This document shows, piece by piece, positions 19,635 to 31,020 of a DNA stretch of 54,711 bases. The stretch lies in assembly GCA_001247695.2 (NCBI GenBank), contig LGRX02027807.1, positions 1 through 54,711 of the forward strand, given 5' to 3'. This DNA is from Cymbomonas tetramitiformis (taxonomy: Eukaryota > Chlorophyta > Pyramimonadophyceae > Pyramimonadales > Pyramimonadaceae). Under the pieces are notes generated by a model. It had not been told where the DNA came from, did no database searches, and was given only the letters and a program-made list of their open reading frames with translations. Position 1 is the stretch's first letter. Every line of letters starts with the position of its first letter. The position numbers were made by a program, and so were the translations under genes.

Positions 19635-19689
19635 CTGCAGCATGAGAAGAAAATAAACAGCAAGAAAGTCACTATGCAAAATCACCACT

Positions 19690-22380
19690 GAAGGAGATGA
19701 CTTTCATCATAGGATGGTATATTGGTTGTTTCATATGACACATAGAAGATATGAATAATTCGTAGAGAATTTTGGGATAAATATCCTGGATTGGCTGTGC
19801 TTGATTGCTCTATGCCCAAGAATGACCGAAGAGATTGCTTGCCATTTTTCAGCCATATAGCGTAGAGGCTGCTTAACAACGGTTGGGACCATAAGCTAAA
19901 TAGCTATGCAGCTATGTCGGAGGCTGAATAGCCATGATTGCACAGACTTGTCTTTTATGATGAATAGACCTCTGAGAAATGGTGTCTAAAAAATCAATTG
20001 ACAACAACTCAACCTTTTGGTATGATGCAGAGCTGATGATCTTTGTTGCACTTCAATTGTTTAATGTGCACTAATGAAATGTCTCGTGATATATAATCTC
20101 ACAGAATAGGCTTTGCTCAATGGCGATATGATCAGATATGTAATGATCAATGAAGACAAGATGGTTGGTATGGCTCATTTAGTAGGCATAATTACCTCAA
20201 AGAGATGCCAATACACGGATACATATCAAGACATAAGGGCAATAGGCTTATTGTATAGCCTTCAAGGCAGCTAGCATTTATGCTGCATTGGTCAGCTCAG
20301 TGGCTTTGACCTTTCTAGGTGTTGTACTCAGGCCGTGGCCTGCATATTGCATTGAGTAATCTTGACACCTTTAATAATCCAATCAGATGATATGTATGAA
20401 GTATCAAGAATGGTTGCCCTTTCCAATGATCATCGGTGGCAGAGGCTATAGTGCTTGCACCGTGTCAGTATACAATTCTAGTCTAGATACATGCTAGACC
20501 AGATGTATACAATGTCTAGGTCTTCAAAATCAAGCTCATATGAATGTCATGGCTGATGTATGTGTCAACTTTCATGGAGTTTTGCATGGTTTGACTGTAT
20601 ATAGTCAGGCTTACCACAACAAAAACAATGATGCAACTTACTTGTTTTATTATTTGTCTTTATTATTTATTATTTATTATTTATTTGGTTTTTAGTTGTA
20701 TTTCTAGCTTATCATCTTCCCCCCTCAAGGAAGTGTATTGCTAGGCGGTTGTCAAGCGCCGTTCAAATACAACAGAGGTCCGACCTCTTTGTGATGACGT
20801 GGAAGCTTTCTATGAAGCTGGATAGCAGTTCTCGGGTTGCAGCCCCTTGCACCGAAGGTGCATTGCAGTTATTGGGATGCAGCCCGAATCCACGTCATTA
20901 GCGTGGGTCATATAGTACCCAAGCATGTGCTGTGTATATACAACACTACCCTCCAGCGGCGAAGTGGCTTGCTATTACCATCATCGCATGCTGTGGGATA
21001 TCAATATATGATCAGAGAGCATGGATATATATATATGTACCATGTTTGTCAATATCGGAGAGACTATGTCTTCTTTAAAATCCTCATGACTATATGTATA
21101 ATGGTGCTATACTGATGTCAACACCTTTACTCTGAGTGATTTATTGATTTCAGATGTGATGTCGTGGCAAAAAATATATGTCCACGTCATTGGCACGAGT
21201 CATGTTGTGTCCATGCATACACGATCTTAGCGCAGGTCACAATACAGTGCCCGAGCATACGCGATTTTAGCGTAGGTCACATTGTGCCTCCATTTATTAC
21301 ATCTGAGAATATCTGTTACTCATCTTTGTGAGTCTAGACAGCATTGTGCTGATTGCAATGCTTTCTCTGGTGACTTATATATCACAGATTATACCAATGT
21401 GGTGATCAGTCCAGTGCAATATTTTGTCACCGGAATGTACAGGGATTGTGAATGATTGCAATCCAGCCGGAGGAATAATCTCTACAGCTATTCTGTACTA
21501 ATGAATTCATTGGAGTTATACTCATTCGACGATTCAAAACCCATTTCATTTGTAGTGACGACAACTCACATGGATATATAGGGTTTTTATCAGAATGCTT
21601 TTATGTGATGTCAACATTTATGAACAATTCACTTGCATCTCAGGACAAAAGAGTTACGCTTGGAAGGTTTTGCATGGTGGTCACCAACAGTTATCAGCTG
21701 TTATTCGGGTGCCAAATTCTGCCTTCAACACTGGGACTATATCAACCAGTCTTACAGCGATGCACTTGTCCTTCCCACTCTTATGTACGGCTATAGTGCC
21801 AAAGTGCATCAGGTGGGATATATATATATACATTATATAACTATCATCTTCTGATCCAGGAAATGCAATTAAGCATGGTATCAGGTTATATGTTATGTAT
21901 ATAGTTCAGCATTCCAAACTTACTCGAGAATGTAAATGCTGAGCAAGAGTCAACTTATAGTCATTGGAATATAGTTTCCCATCCGAGTTTACACTTTATT
22001 AGTGATAGTGGATTTAACGTTGTACAGATTTCAACGTTATTTGTGGATGCAGTGATTTTATCAAAAAGCAATCTATCAGAAATTACCAGATCGGAATATG
22101 AAATGGATATGTGTGAATCCTATCCACCTTCTTCCCCCCTTGAGGAAGTGTGAATACATAGGTAGTCAGTTGTTTATATACCTTATAGCTTATAGCTTAT
22201 AGCTTGCAGTCCTTATAGAAAGCAGCTCATACAGTTTTAGGGTTGCAGCCCTACAGTCCTTGGGTTGTAGCCCTGCAGTTTTTGGGTTGTTGCCCTACAG
22301 TTTTAGGGTTGTTGCCCATAGTATTATCATGTCTATGATGATTTAGCATGATGTATTAATGCCAAAAAACGAAGTTTTAC
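19690..22380. other. AT-rich region, no gene recognised
   Basis: Long AT-rich non-coding DNA. The motif CTTCCCCCC(TC/TT)(A/G)AGGAAGTGT occurs at about 20717 and 22130. GGGTTGCAGCCC-like motifs occur near 20835 and as a string of about 22-bp units at 22235-22320 (CCTACAGTTTTAGGGTTGTTG). A related segment (CACGTCATT, GCATACACGA) is repeated around 20890 and 21180-21290. These look like remnants of non-coding mobile elements that I cannot classify. Confidence 0.5.
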
Positions 22381-22424
22381 GAAATAAAACTGGCATTTTA
22401 GAGCATATATAGTTACAGTGACCC

Positions 22425-22625
22425 TGTTACTCAATACAGTGTTTAGGGTGTTACTTGATATCAGTAACCCTAATACAGGTAAAAAATAAGCAGTATAACG
22501 TTTTTGCAAAGATTTTTAAGCAAAACTGCATTTAATATTCACATAAACGTAAAGTGTTTTTTTAGAGGTACGTTACACCCCTGTTACACACATTTAATTT
22601 TAGGGTTGTTACAGGGCGTTACACA
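22425..22625 (+). repeat. Dispersed repeat, left copy of an inverted pair
   Basis: This segment is homologous, with scattered changes, to the reverse complement of 43868-44050. Shared blocks include AAGCAAAACTGCATTTA, AGAGGTACGTTA, TATCAGTAAC, AAGCAGTAT and TTTAGGGTGTTAC in the same order. The two copies enclose about 21 kb. Confidence 0.75.
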
Positions 22626-22899
22626 TGCTGCATAAATCAAGGATTGTTATTTGATATATAAATATTCATTGTAGCAAAAAAAATCAATCCGAAATTTTCA
22701 AAATGTTGTTTTACGTATTTAACGTAGAGCATTTTGAGCGATTTATTGCCAGGCTTTTAGAGTTAAGGGAAGAAAACTTACGACGCAACTCTTCTTCGCA
22801 ACGCTACTGAGCGTGACGGCGCGAGGCTCTGTGAGAAATGTTTTTTTGTAATAAAAAACTTAATTTTTTAAATAAATTCTTTTTTTTTAGTTCGATTTT

Positions 22900-24467
22900 T
22901 TAGATATTATTTTTCAAGCTGAAAGCAGACGTCCCGTCCTTCTTCTTGGAGAAGCCCCACTGCTGCGCCGTTCTCCCCATGTTGAACCACCAACCAAGAT
23001 TCCAACCCACCTTCGGAGCCACGCCTTCTCGTTCATCGCGGTCGTCCTTTTTGTCACGTCTCTCGATGCGCTTGCACGTTTCAGCATGCAACACGGATTG
23101 TAGCTCTCCGCACAACGCTTTGAACCTAGGCGAATCGCTAACTGGAAGTCGCTTGCGCCTGTTTCCGCGAATCCCACAATATTATCCCTCTACTCAAGAA
23201 AGAGGCCACGGTAAAAGCTTCACCAGCATAAATGAAAGGTGCGTTGCCCTTGCTTTCCATTCCCTTGTAAAGTTGTGTGTGGAACTCTTGGGCTTTTTTG
23301 CTATCAATTCTTTCGCTTCTTCTGAGTTGAAAACAACGTGCCACGCCTCCACGTCTCCTAAGCTGCGGTCATAACCGGGGTATTTCGCAGGGGGTAACAA
23401 GATCTTCAGAGCTAACTTGTTAAAACAGTCAGCTCTATTATCTCCCACCACTGGTCGCTCGAAAGAGTGCAACAATTTCAAGCAAACCACGGACGCCTTT
23501 GAATTAAGGCACGCTGCTAATAACGGTTCGCACAAACCTCTTGCATAAGATAAAGACGACCCAATTACGGTCATCTTCGGTTTGAAAATTTCCCAGTCTA
23601 TCTAGTATTGCTAAATCAAGTTGTCTTATCCCTTTTGCAGGCTTGTGATCGCTAAGGAAAATAGTCTTGGGCTTGAACGCCACAAGATTGTCGTAGACAT
23701 ACCGTGGTGCTTGTCCGCAGCAGAAATCAAATAGCCTTTGTTAGGCCTTTGAAACTTTCTTTGAAAAAAGCTAGCAGTGGTGTGTATTGCCCTTTAAGAG
23801 TGGGATAGAAACTTGTAGACTCGCAACAATTGCGTGGTAAATCTATTGTGAAAGGATAACTTAAAAGGCGCGCACACCTCGTGGATAGCGCACTGCGCTT
23901 TCTTTTTGTTGGCATTTTGTGTTCCACTACTGGCTCTTCCACTTGCAACTCCTCATGCTCAAGCTATACCTCTAGCTCTAGTTCGGGCACCTCCACATGC
24001 GTTGCCTCTGACTCCTCCTCCTCCGCCACATCCTCCAACTCTTGAGCCTCCGAAACATTTTTAGATATCGCGCTTCTTGTTATCTTGTCAACCCACTTGT
24101 CGAATGCGAGAACTCGACTATGCTTGGCACAACATGTGCCAACACCACATGCCGTGCCAAGCGCGGCGCTCTCCACAGGGCGAACCATCAACAGCGCTTT
24201 GAAAACCATTGATATTCCCCCCTGCTTAATCGAATACGTATCGTTAAAAATATACCCGCAATACGCTTCGAAAATTGTTGACAAGTCTACGCGTCCGTAG
24301 TCGTAGCCTGTTTTCCCATCCTTATACTTAACAGCTTCTGGCCAAAACTCTGGCTTGTTGTCGCCTAACTTCGCATATGGTCCTAATAGACGCGCGAGTA
24401 CTTTGCGAAAATCCTGTAGGCTAGGCTCTTTCGCATCGCATATATCGTTACACTTTTCTGTACGCAT
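22900..24467 (-). pseudogene. Unrecognised protein gene, broken by frameshifts and a stop
   Basis: Reading on the minus strand from 24467, a 167-codon frame (MRTEKCNDICDAKEP...) reaches an in-frame TAG at 23964. The same frame continues with acidic sequence and KRKRSALSTR to about 23727. The coding character then jumps frames: FDFCCGQAPRYVYDNL near 23700, MTVIGSSLSYARGLCEPLL from 23574, and a charged C-terminus ending SAFSLKNNI at 22900. At least three frameshifts and one nonsense codon would be needed in a protein of roughly 500 residues. I do not recognise the family. The surroundings suggest a mobile-element protein, but no catalytic triad can be named. Confidence 0.5.
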
Positions 24468-24520
24468 ATTTCCGTTTAGATTTTATGTAGGAACGAACCT
24501 TGCTTTTCGCTACGTATTTC

Positions 24521-25464
24521 CTCTAAGTCTTTTGAGACGTGTTCCCAAAGTGACCAAAAGCCGTTCGATTGCTAAGGCTGCCATATTACCGGTAATTTGG
24601 AAATGGGGGTTGGTAATACCGGGTAATTTACCGGTAATACTTTCCATGGTATTACCAAAGTATTACCGCCTGCACGAAACGACCCAACTTTTGCCTCAGG
24701 GCTCTAAATTTGTTTTTTTCAATTTCTATGGATAGGTAATGATCATATGAATTGTTTGGATGTGTTATATCGCATGCTAAGCCATGAGAACACATGATAA
24801 TAAAGCGATACATTTTACAGAGAAGTGCAGACAGAGTGAATTTCAAAAAAAAAGATTAGGGTAACCTCGAAAAATGTCAAAAAGATTATGCGGGTGATTC
24901 TATCTAACCATGCTAGCTACATATATGGTCAAAATAATGTGCATATGGAATAATGAACGAAAAGAAGGTGCAAAAAACATTCTCACAGTACCCGATAGCT
25001 CTTGTAGTAAGATCGCTTTATGGAATCACAGGAATCTTTCCATTCAAGCAGATCATCATCCCCCGGAGTGAGGGACATAGAGCCCCCACAATTATCCGCC
25101 ATCGGGAATGGAGGATAGAAACGCAGTTCGTGCCAAGTTTCAAGTTCAAGCCGCTCTGAAGGAAACTCCGCTCTCGGTGTGTTTTTGCAATGTGATCGCC
25201 GCCGATCTGGTCATCGGCTGGTAAAATCGACGGTAATTTTTTATTGAACTGGTAATTTACCATGGTAATACCGGATTACCATGGTAATTACCATGGTAAT
25301 CCTTAAGTATGGGAGGTAATTCGATTATGGGGGTTGGTAATACCAGGTAATTTACCGGTAATTACCCTCCCGGTAATTACCGAGAAAAATTACCCGGCAG
25401 CCTTATCGATTGCCAATCGAACGGTTTTTGGTCACTTTGGGAACACGTCTCAAAAGACTTAGAG
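24521..25464. mobile_element. 944-bp MITE with 51-bp terminal inverted repeats
   Basis: Bases 24521-24571 and 25414-25464 are reverse complements with one mismatch in 51 (start CTCTAAGTCTTTTGAGACG). The similarity extends inward through GCTAAGGCTGCC. The interior is rich in GGTAA/TTACC motifs and has no transposase. No clear target duplication was found. Superfamily unknown. Confidence 0.8.
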
Positions 25465-25693
25465 AAACTACCGTACCCGTCTTTTCAATATTCTTTTGGA
25501 AGTCTTTTCTCCAAGTATTTTCTCTAGCCCGTGAATTTTCACAGCCGTGAGTTTCAGATTCACGGCCGTGAATCGCGGCTGCGCTGCGTTCGGTGCATGG
25601 GGTTCGGGAGGGGCTAAACCGTACGTTTATGTGAGTACTGAAGTGGGCTTGGTGACAACACGCGATATGGTCGACGACCTGTATGGTATTTTA

Positions 25694-25772
25694 TCTAAGT
25701 ATTATCAGACGTGTTCCCAAAGTGACAAAAAACCGTTCGATTGATTTGGGAACACGTCTGATAATACTTAGA
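25694..25772. repeat. Perfect 28-bp palindrome related to the MITE ends
   Basis: Bases 25694-25721 and 25745-25772 are exact reverse complements (start TCTAAGTATTATCAGACG) with a 23-nt loop. The arm and loop resemble the MITE terminus at 24521, including CCGTTCGATTG. In addition 24494-24508 and 25773-25787 are exact 15-bp inverted repeats (CGAACCTTGCTTTTC), so the MITE and palindrome sit inside a larger inverted structure. Confidence 0.9.
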
Positions 25773-25851
25773 GAAAAGCAAGGTTCGTACCTTAATAAAC
25801 CCTGCAAGGAAATATCGATAAATCTAGTCTTCACCCGCAAATATGCCCCAC

Positions 25852-26334
25852 TGCTTACTGCATGCCCCATGCCCCATGCCCATGCCCCATGCCATGCTCC
25901 ATGCCCCATGCCATGCATGCCCCATGCATGCCCATGCCCCATGCCCCATGCCCCCATGCCCCTACTTTTCTGCTTCTTCTTGCTTGCTGCATGCCTTATG
26001 CTCCATGCCCCATTTTCTTTGTATTCCCATGCCCCATGCTCCATGCTCCATGCCCCATGCCCCATGCCCCCTTGCGTGCATGCCCCATGCCCATGCCCCA
26101 CTTCTGCCTTCACTTCTTATCACACTTCTTGCATGCCTTATGCTCCATGCCCACGGTACACTGCATTCCCCATGCCCCATGCTCCATGCTCCATGCCCCA
26201 TGCCCCACTTCTTTTGCATGCCCCATGCCCCATGCCCCATGCGCCCTGCTTCTTGCATGCCATGCCTCATGCCTCATACTTGCACCATATGCCCCATGCC
26301 CCATACCCCACTGCTGACTGTTTGCCCCATGCCC
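25852..26334 (+). repeat. CATGCCC minisatellite
   Basis: Degenerate tandem copies of GCCCCATGCC with interspersed short unique stretches. Long open frames on both strands (Met-Pro-His-Ala-Pro-Cys runs) arise only from the repeat and are not genes. Confidence 0.9.
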
Positions 26335-26375
26335 CGACCCCCTATTTTCCTTTTACATATTTTGGTGGCTGCTTT

Positions 26376-27075
26376 GTCACAGGCCACGCGTGACGACTGC
26401 CTCTCGAAGCATGACCTTTGGAATGCTCGCACTTTCGTTGCCAAAGAGTCCTGGATGCATGATGACGATCCTCTGGTTTCGATTGAGAAATGGGTAGAAC
26501 TAAACAGTGATTGCATTCTCTATTACCAACGGCCAGAGATTATGCGGTGCACTGCGACCGGTTGTCGAAGTGCAGCGACACAGGGTCATGTCGGAGGTAT
26601 ATTGCATTACACACTTGCTCATAGCCTGCACGCAACAACCATTTCCTTACATCGCATTCCTTAGTTATACCTGCATGCTGGGCAGTTCATTCACTGTATC
26701 ATACCGGGTTGGAATAAACCACTGTCATTTTCCTTCACCGGGGTACCTGCGGATAGCAAGTTCTGCGACAAGCACAAAACCTTCACCAGCATACAGTATG
26801 CCTCACAACTGAGCCCCTTGTCACTGTTCCATTCGCTTTGGGTATTATGACCGCTGCGTAGTTGAGCGAGTTGGTACGAAACCCGCAAACCACTCTCATG
26901 GACACTACCTTCGGTGTTAACGGGTATGGCTATGAACTGGCAACGATGAGCTTGGTCAACGAGTTTGGCAATGGCTTTCCTTTTGCCCATGCTATTTTGC
27001 AGCGAACGGACGCCGCTGAACTATCAAAGTTTCTCCGTGCCGTCCAATCCAGAGTTGAACACACTATTCGATGAA
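26376..27075 (+). pseudogene. MULE-type transposase remnant
   Basis: The segment at about 26880-27070 codes MDTTFGVNGYGYELATMSLV followed by NEFGNGFPFAHAI. This fits the central block of MULE/SWIM-type transposases, where the first catalytic Asp lies in M-D-x-T-x-G-x-N-x-Y-G. Upstream (26376-26660) is a further coding-like stretch in another frame (DLWNARTFVAKESW). An in-frame TAG just before LSELVRN, and frame changes, show the gene is dead. Only part of the DDE domain remains and the zinc-finger end is missing. Confidence 0.6.
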
Positions 27076-27330
27076 AATGATATTCTCATGTGAAAATGAT
27101 ATATATTGCCTTATTTACCTCATGATAGGCTTAAAAAGCCGCATTTTAACAGTCAAGAACATGCAAGTGCAGGTTGTGCATTAGATTTAATGGTTTTTAT
27201 GGTACAAAATTGAGGTCAAATGCACTTTTTCGAAATCTAGGAGGAGTGAAAACACAAAGAACTTTTGACTCAGAATCTATATACACGTTATACACATATT
27301 ATTTACATGTTTTTTTTTCGTCTTGCTTTA

Positions 27331-29512
27331 CGCGTCCACTTCAGGTGCTACCGCTACCGCTACGAAATTATCAAAAGCTTCGTCTTCATCGGAATCATCC
27401 GATTCATTCAAGTCACCTAGGTCCTTGCGCGTGCGTTTGGATTGTTGTGCAAGCAAAGCGACGACTATCTGCGCGTATTGCTCGTTCGGTATACTCCGTT
27501 CGGGGTCATTCGCATCCACATTCCATGCCAGCACTATTTCATTCTTATCGAAAGTCTCGGTAGACGGTCGGTGCCCCGGTGGCGCTGCGAAAGCTCCTGG
27601 GTGACTCGCAAGCTGCTTGCCGAGGTGCTTCTTCTTGGTGTCGGTGTGCTTTTGGGTTGGAAATAGCGATATAGCAGCTGTTGAGTTGACGGATAGCGCG
27701 CCTCCACCTTCACCAAGTACAACGGATCCGACCATTCGCTTCGCTTCAGTTGTACGCGGAACGCGAACTTGTCGTTTTCAGATTCCACCGCGAGAGCCAC
27801 TGCAAAGCTGCCGACTGTCATCTGGCCGTAGGTGACCTCCCACTGGGCGTTGTCCACGTACTGCTCTGCTCGCTTTTGGGCTCGACCTTGGTGTTTCCGT
27901 TTACCGTTGTACACTTCTATCGGCGCTCGATCAATTCGGCGTTGGATGCGCACCGGTATAGCGGGGACGGCGGCAGCCCCGGCAGCTTCTATCGCCAACG
28001 CGGGCGCCTCTATCAGTCGAACCAAGGTGGCATTGCGCTCGATGGCGATTTTCTCGGGATGCTGGAAGGGTATCGCGGGCGCTTGACATTCTCCACCAGC
28101 AGTTAGGTGGCGCTGTTTCTCGATGACATCCTCGCGCCAAAACCTTTCGTGCACCTCCGTGAGCTTTGTGCCCAAAATGTCCTTCAACGCCTGTAAGGTA
28201 TGCTCAAGCTTTTCGATGCCTTCTTCGGTAAAAGGAATCGGCTTGATGTATCCAGGCCCCGTGACAGGGGGTGTAGAAACAAGCTTTGGCAATGGAGTCT
28301 CGGGTAACCATTTGGGTGAAATGGAATACTGTTTGTACTGCATGCCCACTTCGCCGTGCTCGTTCTTCTTGAACTTGAAAGCCTGCTGTGCCAAAATATT
28401 GTGGCAATCGAAGACGTGACCATCAAACCAAGAGCTGAAGTCGAAGATCTTCTCGGTGTGCTCGCATATTACACCATCCGTAAAGCATTCTTGTGCGACC
28501 TCTATCATCTCGTCGAGCGTCCAAGCTTGCTTGCGTCGTAGACGCACGGAGAAGCGTGAAAACATCTGGTCAATGTTCTCGTGCGTATGTCCCACCAACA
28601 GAAAGTTGAGTTTCACCTTGCGAAAGACGTCCGTGTGCACCAGCCAAGCTACGTATGCCAACATCAACTTGCTCTTGTTGGTGCTCACATTGTCAAGCTG
28701 TACATACAATACTTCCGGCATCGGGTATGAATTTTCCCCGTCCCCGTTGCGTCGATGCTCTTGAATGCGGAGGATATCGCGGTGCAAAACGTTGACAAGG
28801 AAGTTCGCATCGTCCTTGAAGTTGGCGTAGTTGAAATCCATGAAGCGGCCCACGTTCTCGATCATGCTCCCCATGTTGTGCACGTCAAGGAAGTCCTTAG
28901 AGTCCAGATGTTTAGGGATACGTCGAAAGTGTGGCAGTCGGGTGGTCCACTGCGTCATGCCATCGATGATCACCGAGGCATACTTATGCCAAGTTTTGTT
29001 CATGGTAATGCTCTTGGTCATATTCGCTTTACGACCATGTTTGTAGAACTTCTGGCGCTCCGCTCGTGCGATTGCATGATGTTTGTTGAGAGGCCCGTTG
29101 TATTGCGCTGTGCAAGATACACAAATTTGGGTCAGTGAACAAATTACATAAGCATATAAACACATCACAAAGTTATTCATGAATATTCACCTTTTTGAGA
29201 TTTGGTTAAGCCTTCCTTCAATAACTTGAAGGACGCGCAAACATCGCACTGAGAAAATCGGTTCGTCGATGGAATCTTGAGCCACTTCCTGCAATCTTCG
29301 TCAAATATTTTGTAGAAGTAACTGAGAGAGCATTTTTTCCTCTCCTCATTCTCTTGCAAGCCCTCGTTGTACTCGTCCCACAGCTCTTCGATGGTCAATC
29401 CATCCGAAAGATGAATCGGTTCTTTGTCAGGTTGGTGTTGTCCGTATTCGTCGGCGTATTTCTTGAGCCATGCAACGACCGACTCGCGTTTCAGAGAAAT
29501 CTTGCGGTTGTC
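27331..29512 (-). pseudogene. DUF7869-type protein (putative transposase-like), two exons and one frameshift
   Basis: The first visible exon (29512-29191) runs from a CCTAG acceptor and codes WLKKYADEYG...SLSYFYKIF...FSQCDVCASFK. A GT-AG intron of 83 bases (29190-29108) follows, and the second exon starts AQYNGPLNKHH in frame. Conserved features of DUF7869 proteins follow in order: IIDGM with LPHF (about 28970), VQLDN...K (about 28700) and VGHTHENIDQMFSR (about 28590). The spaced Asp/His residues suggest an RNase-H-like fold. Near 27655 the coding character changes frame: the continuous frame runs on to a stop at 27534, but the better C-terminus (ending VAVAVAPEVDA at 27331) is one base out. 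An N-terminal exon is missing. The family is common in repeat-rich protist and animal genomes and its biochemical role is not established. Confidence 0.7.
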
Positions 29513-29520
29513 CTAGGCGA

Positions 29521-29550
29521 AACGGTCTCGGACGGGCTCGGAGTTTAGCC
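29521..29550. repeat. 30-bp sequence shared with 43621-43650
   Basis: AACGGTCTCGGACGG and the rest of this 30-mer match 43621-43650 with two mismatches. It contains two copies of CGGTCTCGGA. Flanks on both sides differ between the two places. Here it directly abuts the first visible exon of the DUF7869-type gene. Confidence 0.8.
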
Positions 29551-29780
29551 TACCTATCACACAGCATGTGTCACAGCACGAACCTATAGATCAGTCAGCA
29601 ATCCAGTGTTGGCCTAGGAGTCTGTCATAGGGGCCAGAACCGGGACTCCCGGTCAGGGCTGCCTATACAGATTTCAGCAAAATGCCATTTTTATGCCATT
29701 TTTATGCCATTTTTATGCCATTTTTTAGCATGGCATACATGTGCCATGTTCCAATATGGTCTCAGAAAGTGAAAATGGCC

Positions 29781-30059
29781 CAGTGTGTATTGCTTATTTT
29801 TTTCTTTACGGCCCGCAATCAGCAAATCCACTGGCCCGCTTTCGGCCAATACGGCCAGTCTCCAAAATTGCCCGCCGCAGGCGCGAAAATTTAATTTTAA
29901 GTATGGTGATATTGTAAAAATCGCATAAGTTTGTATAAAATTTGGTATTTTCATATCAAACGTCACGGCCCGCATCCATATATTCCATCGGCCCGCATGC
30001 GGCCCGGAGTGGTGAGCTACGGCCCCGGGCCGGCCCGCCACGGTAAGCAATATACTCTG
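29781..30059. mobile_element. hAT-type MITE (279 bp) with 8-bp target duplication
   Basis: The ends are CAGTGTGTATTGCTTA (29781-29796) and TAAGCAATATACTCTG (30044-30059), imperfect inverted repeats starting CAG. Both sides are flanked by AAATGGCC (29773-29780 and 30060-30067), an exact 8-bp duplication. Both are hallmarks of the hAT superfamily. The interior is GGCCCG-rich and non-coding, so movement needed a transposase from elsewhere. Just upstream (29690-29730) is a 12-bp tandem repeat (TTTTATGCCATT). Confidence 0.92.
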
Positions 30060-30511
30060 AAATGGCCCAGTGGAATAGCTGGCACAAGAAATGCACAAAC
30101 GAGATTTCCTAAGAGTGCAAAAGCTGGAGTCATCCTTCCAATCCCTAAAAACCCCTCTGCACCATGTACCATAGATAATTCCAGACCCCTCACAATGTTG
30201 GAAACGGGTCTTAAACTATTTAATACAATAATTGCTAACCGTCTCAAAACGATACTCAACACCCACCCCATTCTCTTCCCCATTCAAGATGCCTTTCTTC
30301 CGAATAAAAACATAGATGACTCACTCCAAATTTTGAATGAAGTAATTTCGGATGCCAATAGATACGACAAAAACCTCCACGTAGTTTACCTGGACCTCAA
30401 ACAAGCATTTGACAGAGCTGAATTTTGGATGAGCAATTTAGCACTCAGAAAGTTAGGACTCCCATCACAAATAATTGACATCATCTCTGACATCACCAAT
30501 GCTGAGATTCA

Positions 30512-31020
30512 GTAGTTCAGTACCACGTATGACGTATGACAGTGACAGTGACAGTACAGTGACTTCCTACTGTACTCAGTAGTTCGACTTCGGTAGCTTA
30601 GACTGTGACACACGATATGATTGCCTAGTGACGGCCTCAGAGCTTAGATAGCCTGAGAGTCGTGTATTCATTTCTATCTTTTGATATACCCGATAGCCTC
30701 GCTCAAACCCTACGGCGTTCAGCGTTTTCACTGTGTCACTAGGACATTCTAGTAGGCTATAGGCCCACCACTTGCCTAAAGTGGTTTTGATTCAAAGCCA
30801 CTAAATGGCTGGCTAAAGCTGTAGAGGGGCGAGCGTGGCTGAGTAGGTAGAATGTTGCGGGGTGCCGCGTTTTCGCGGCACAACTGACTGCGTGGATGGA
30901 GAGGTGAGCGCGACGAGTGGCGGAGGAGAGTACGGAGAAGATGGGTCAGAGAGCGCTGGGGCCCCCGATGGTATGCAGCATTGCGCAGAGTTTGGTACTG
31001 AGTGGTTCGCGACACGTTAA
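30512..31020. mobile_element. About 500-bp unidentified insertion inside the LINE RT domain
   Basis: RT coding breaks off after SDITNAEI (about 30508) and resumes at MVLTEEGLTDEWSLECG (about 31030). The intervening DNA has TGACAGTGACAG repeats near its left end and a GC-rich right half, and codes nothing of the RT. A weak inverted match (TTCAGTACCAC / TTGGTACTGAG) lies near the edges, but no clean target duplication was found. Confidence 0.55.

Noticed and set aside
22430..22640. Telomere-like TTTAGGG motifs
   Set aside because: Isolated TTTAGGG occurrences within a dispersed repeat, with no tandem telomeric run.
25683..26664. Long ORFs on both strands rich in MPHAPC or GHGAW
   Set aside because: They are translations of the CATGCCC minisatellite; every frame is open because the repeat lacks stops.
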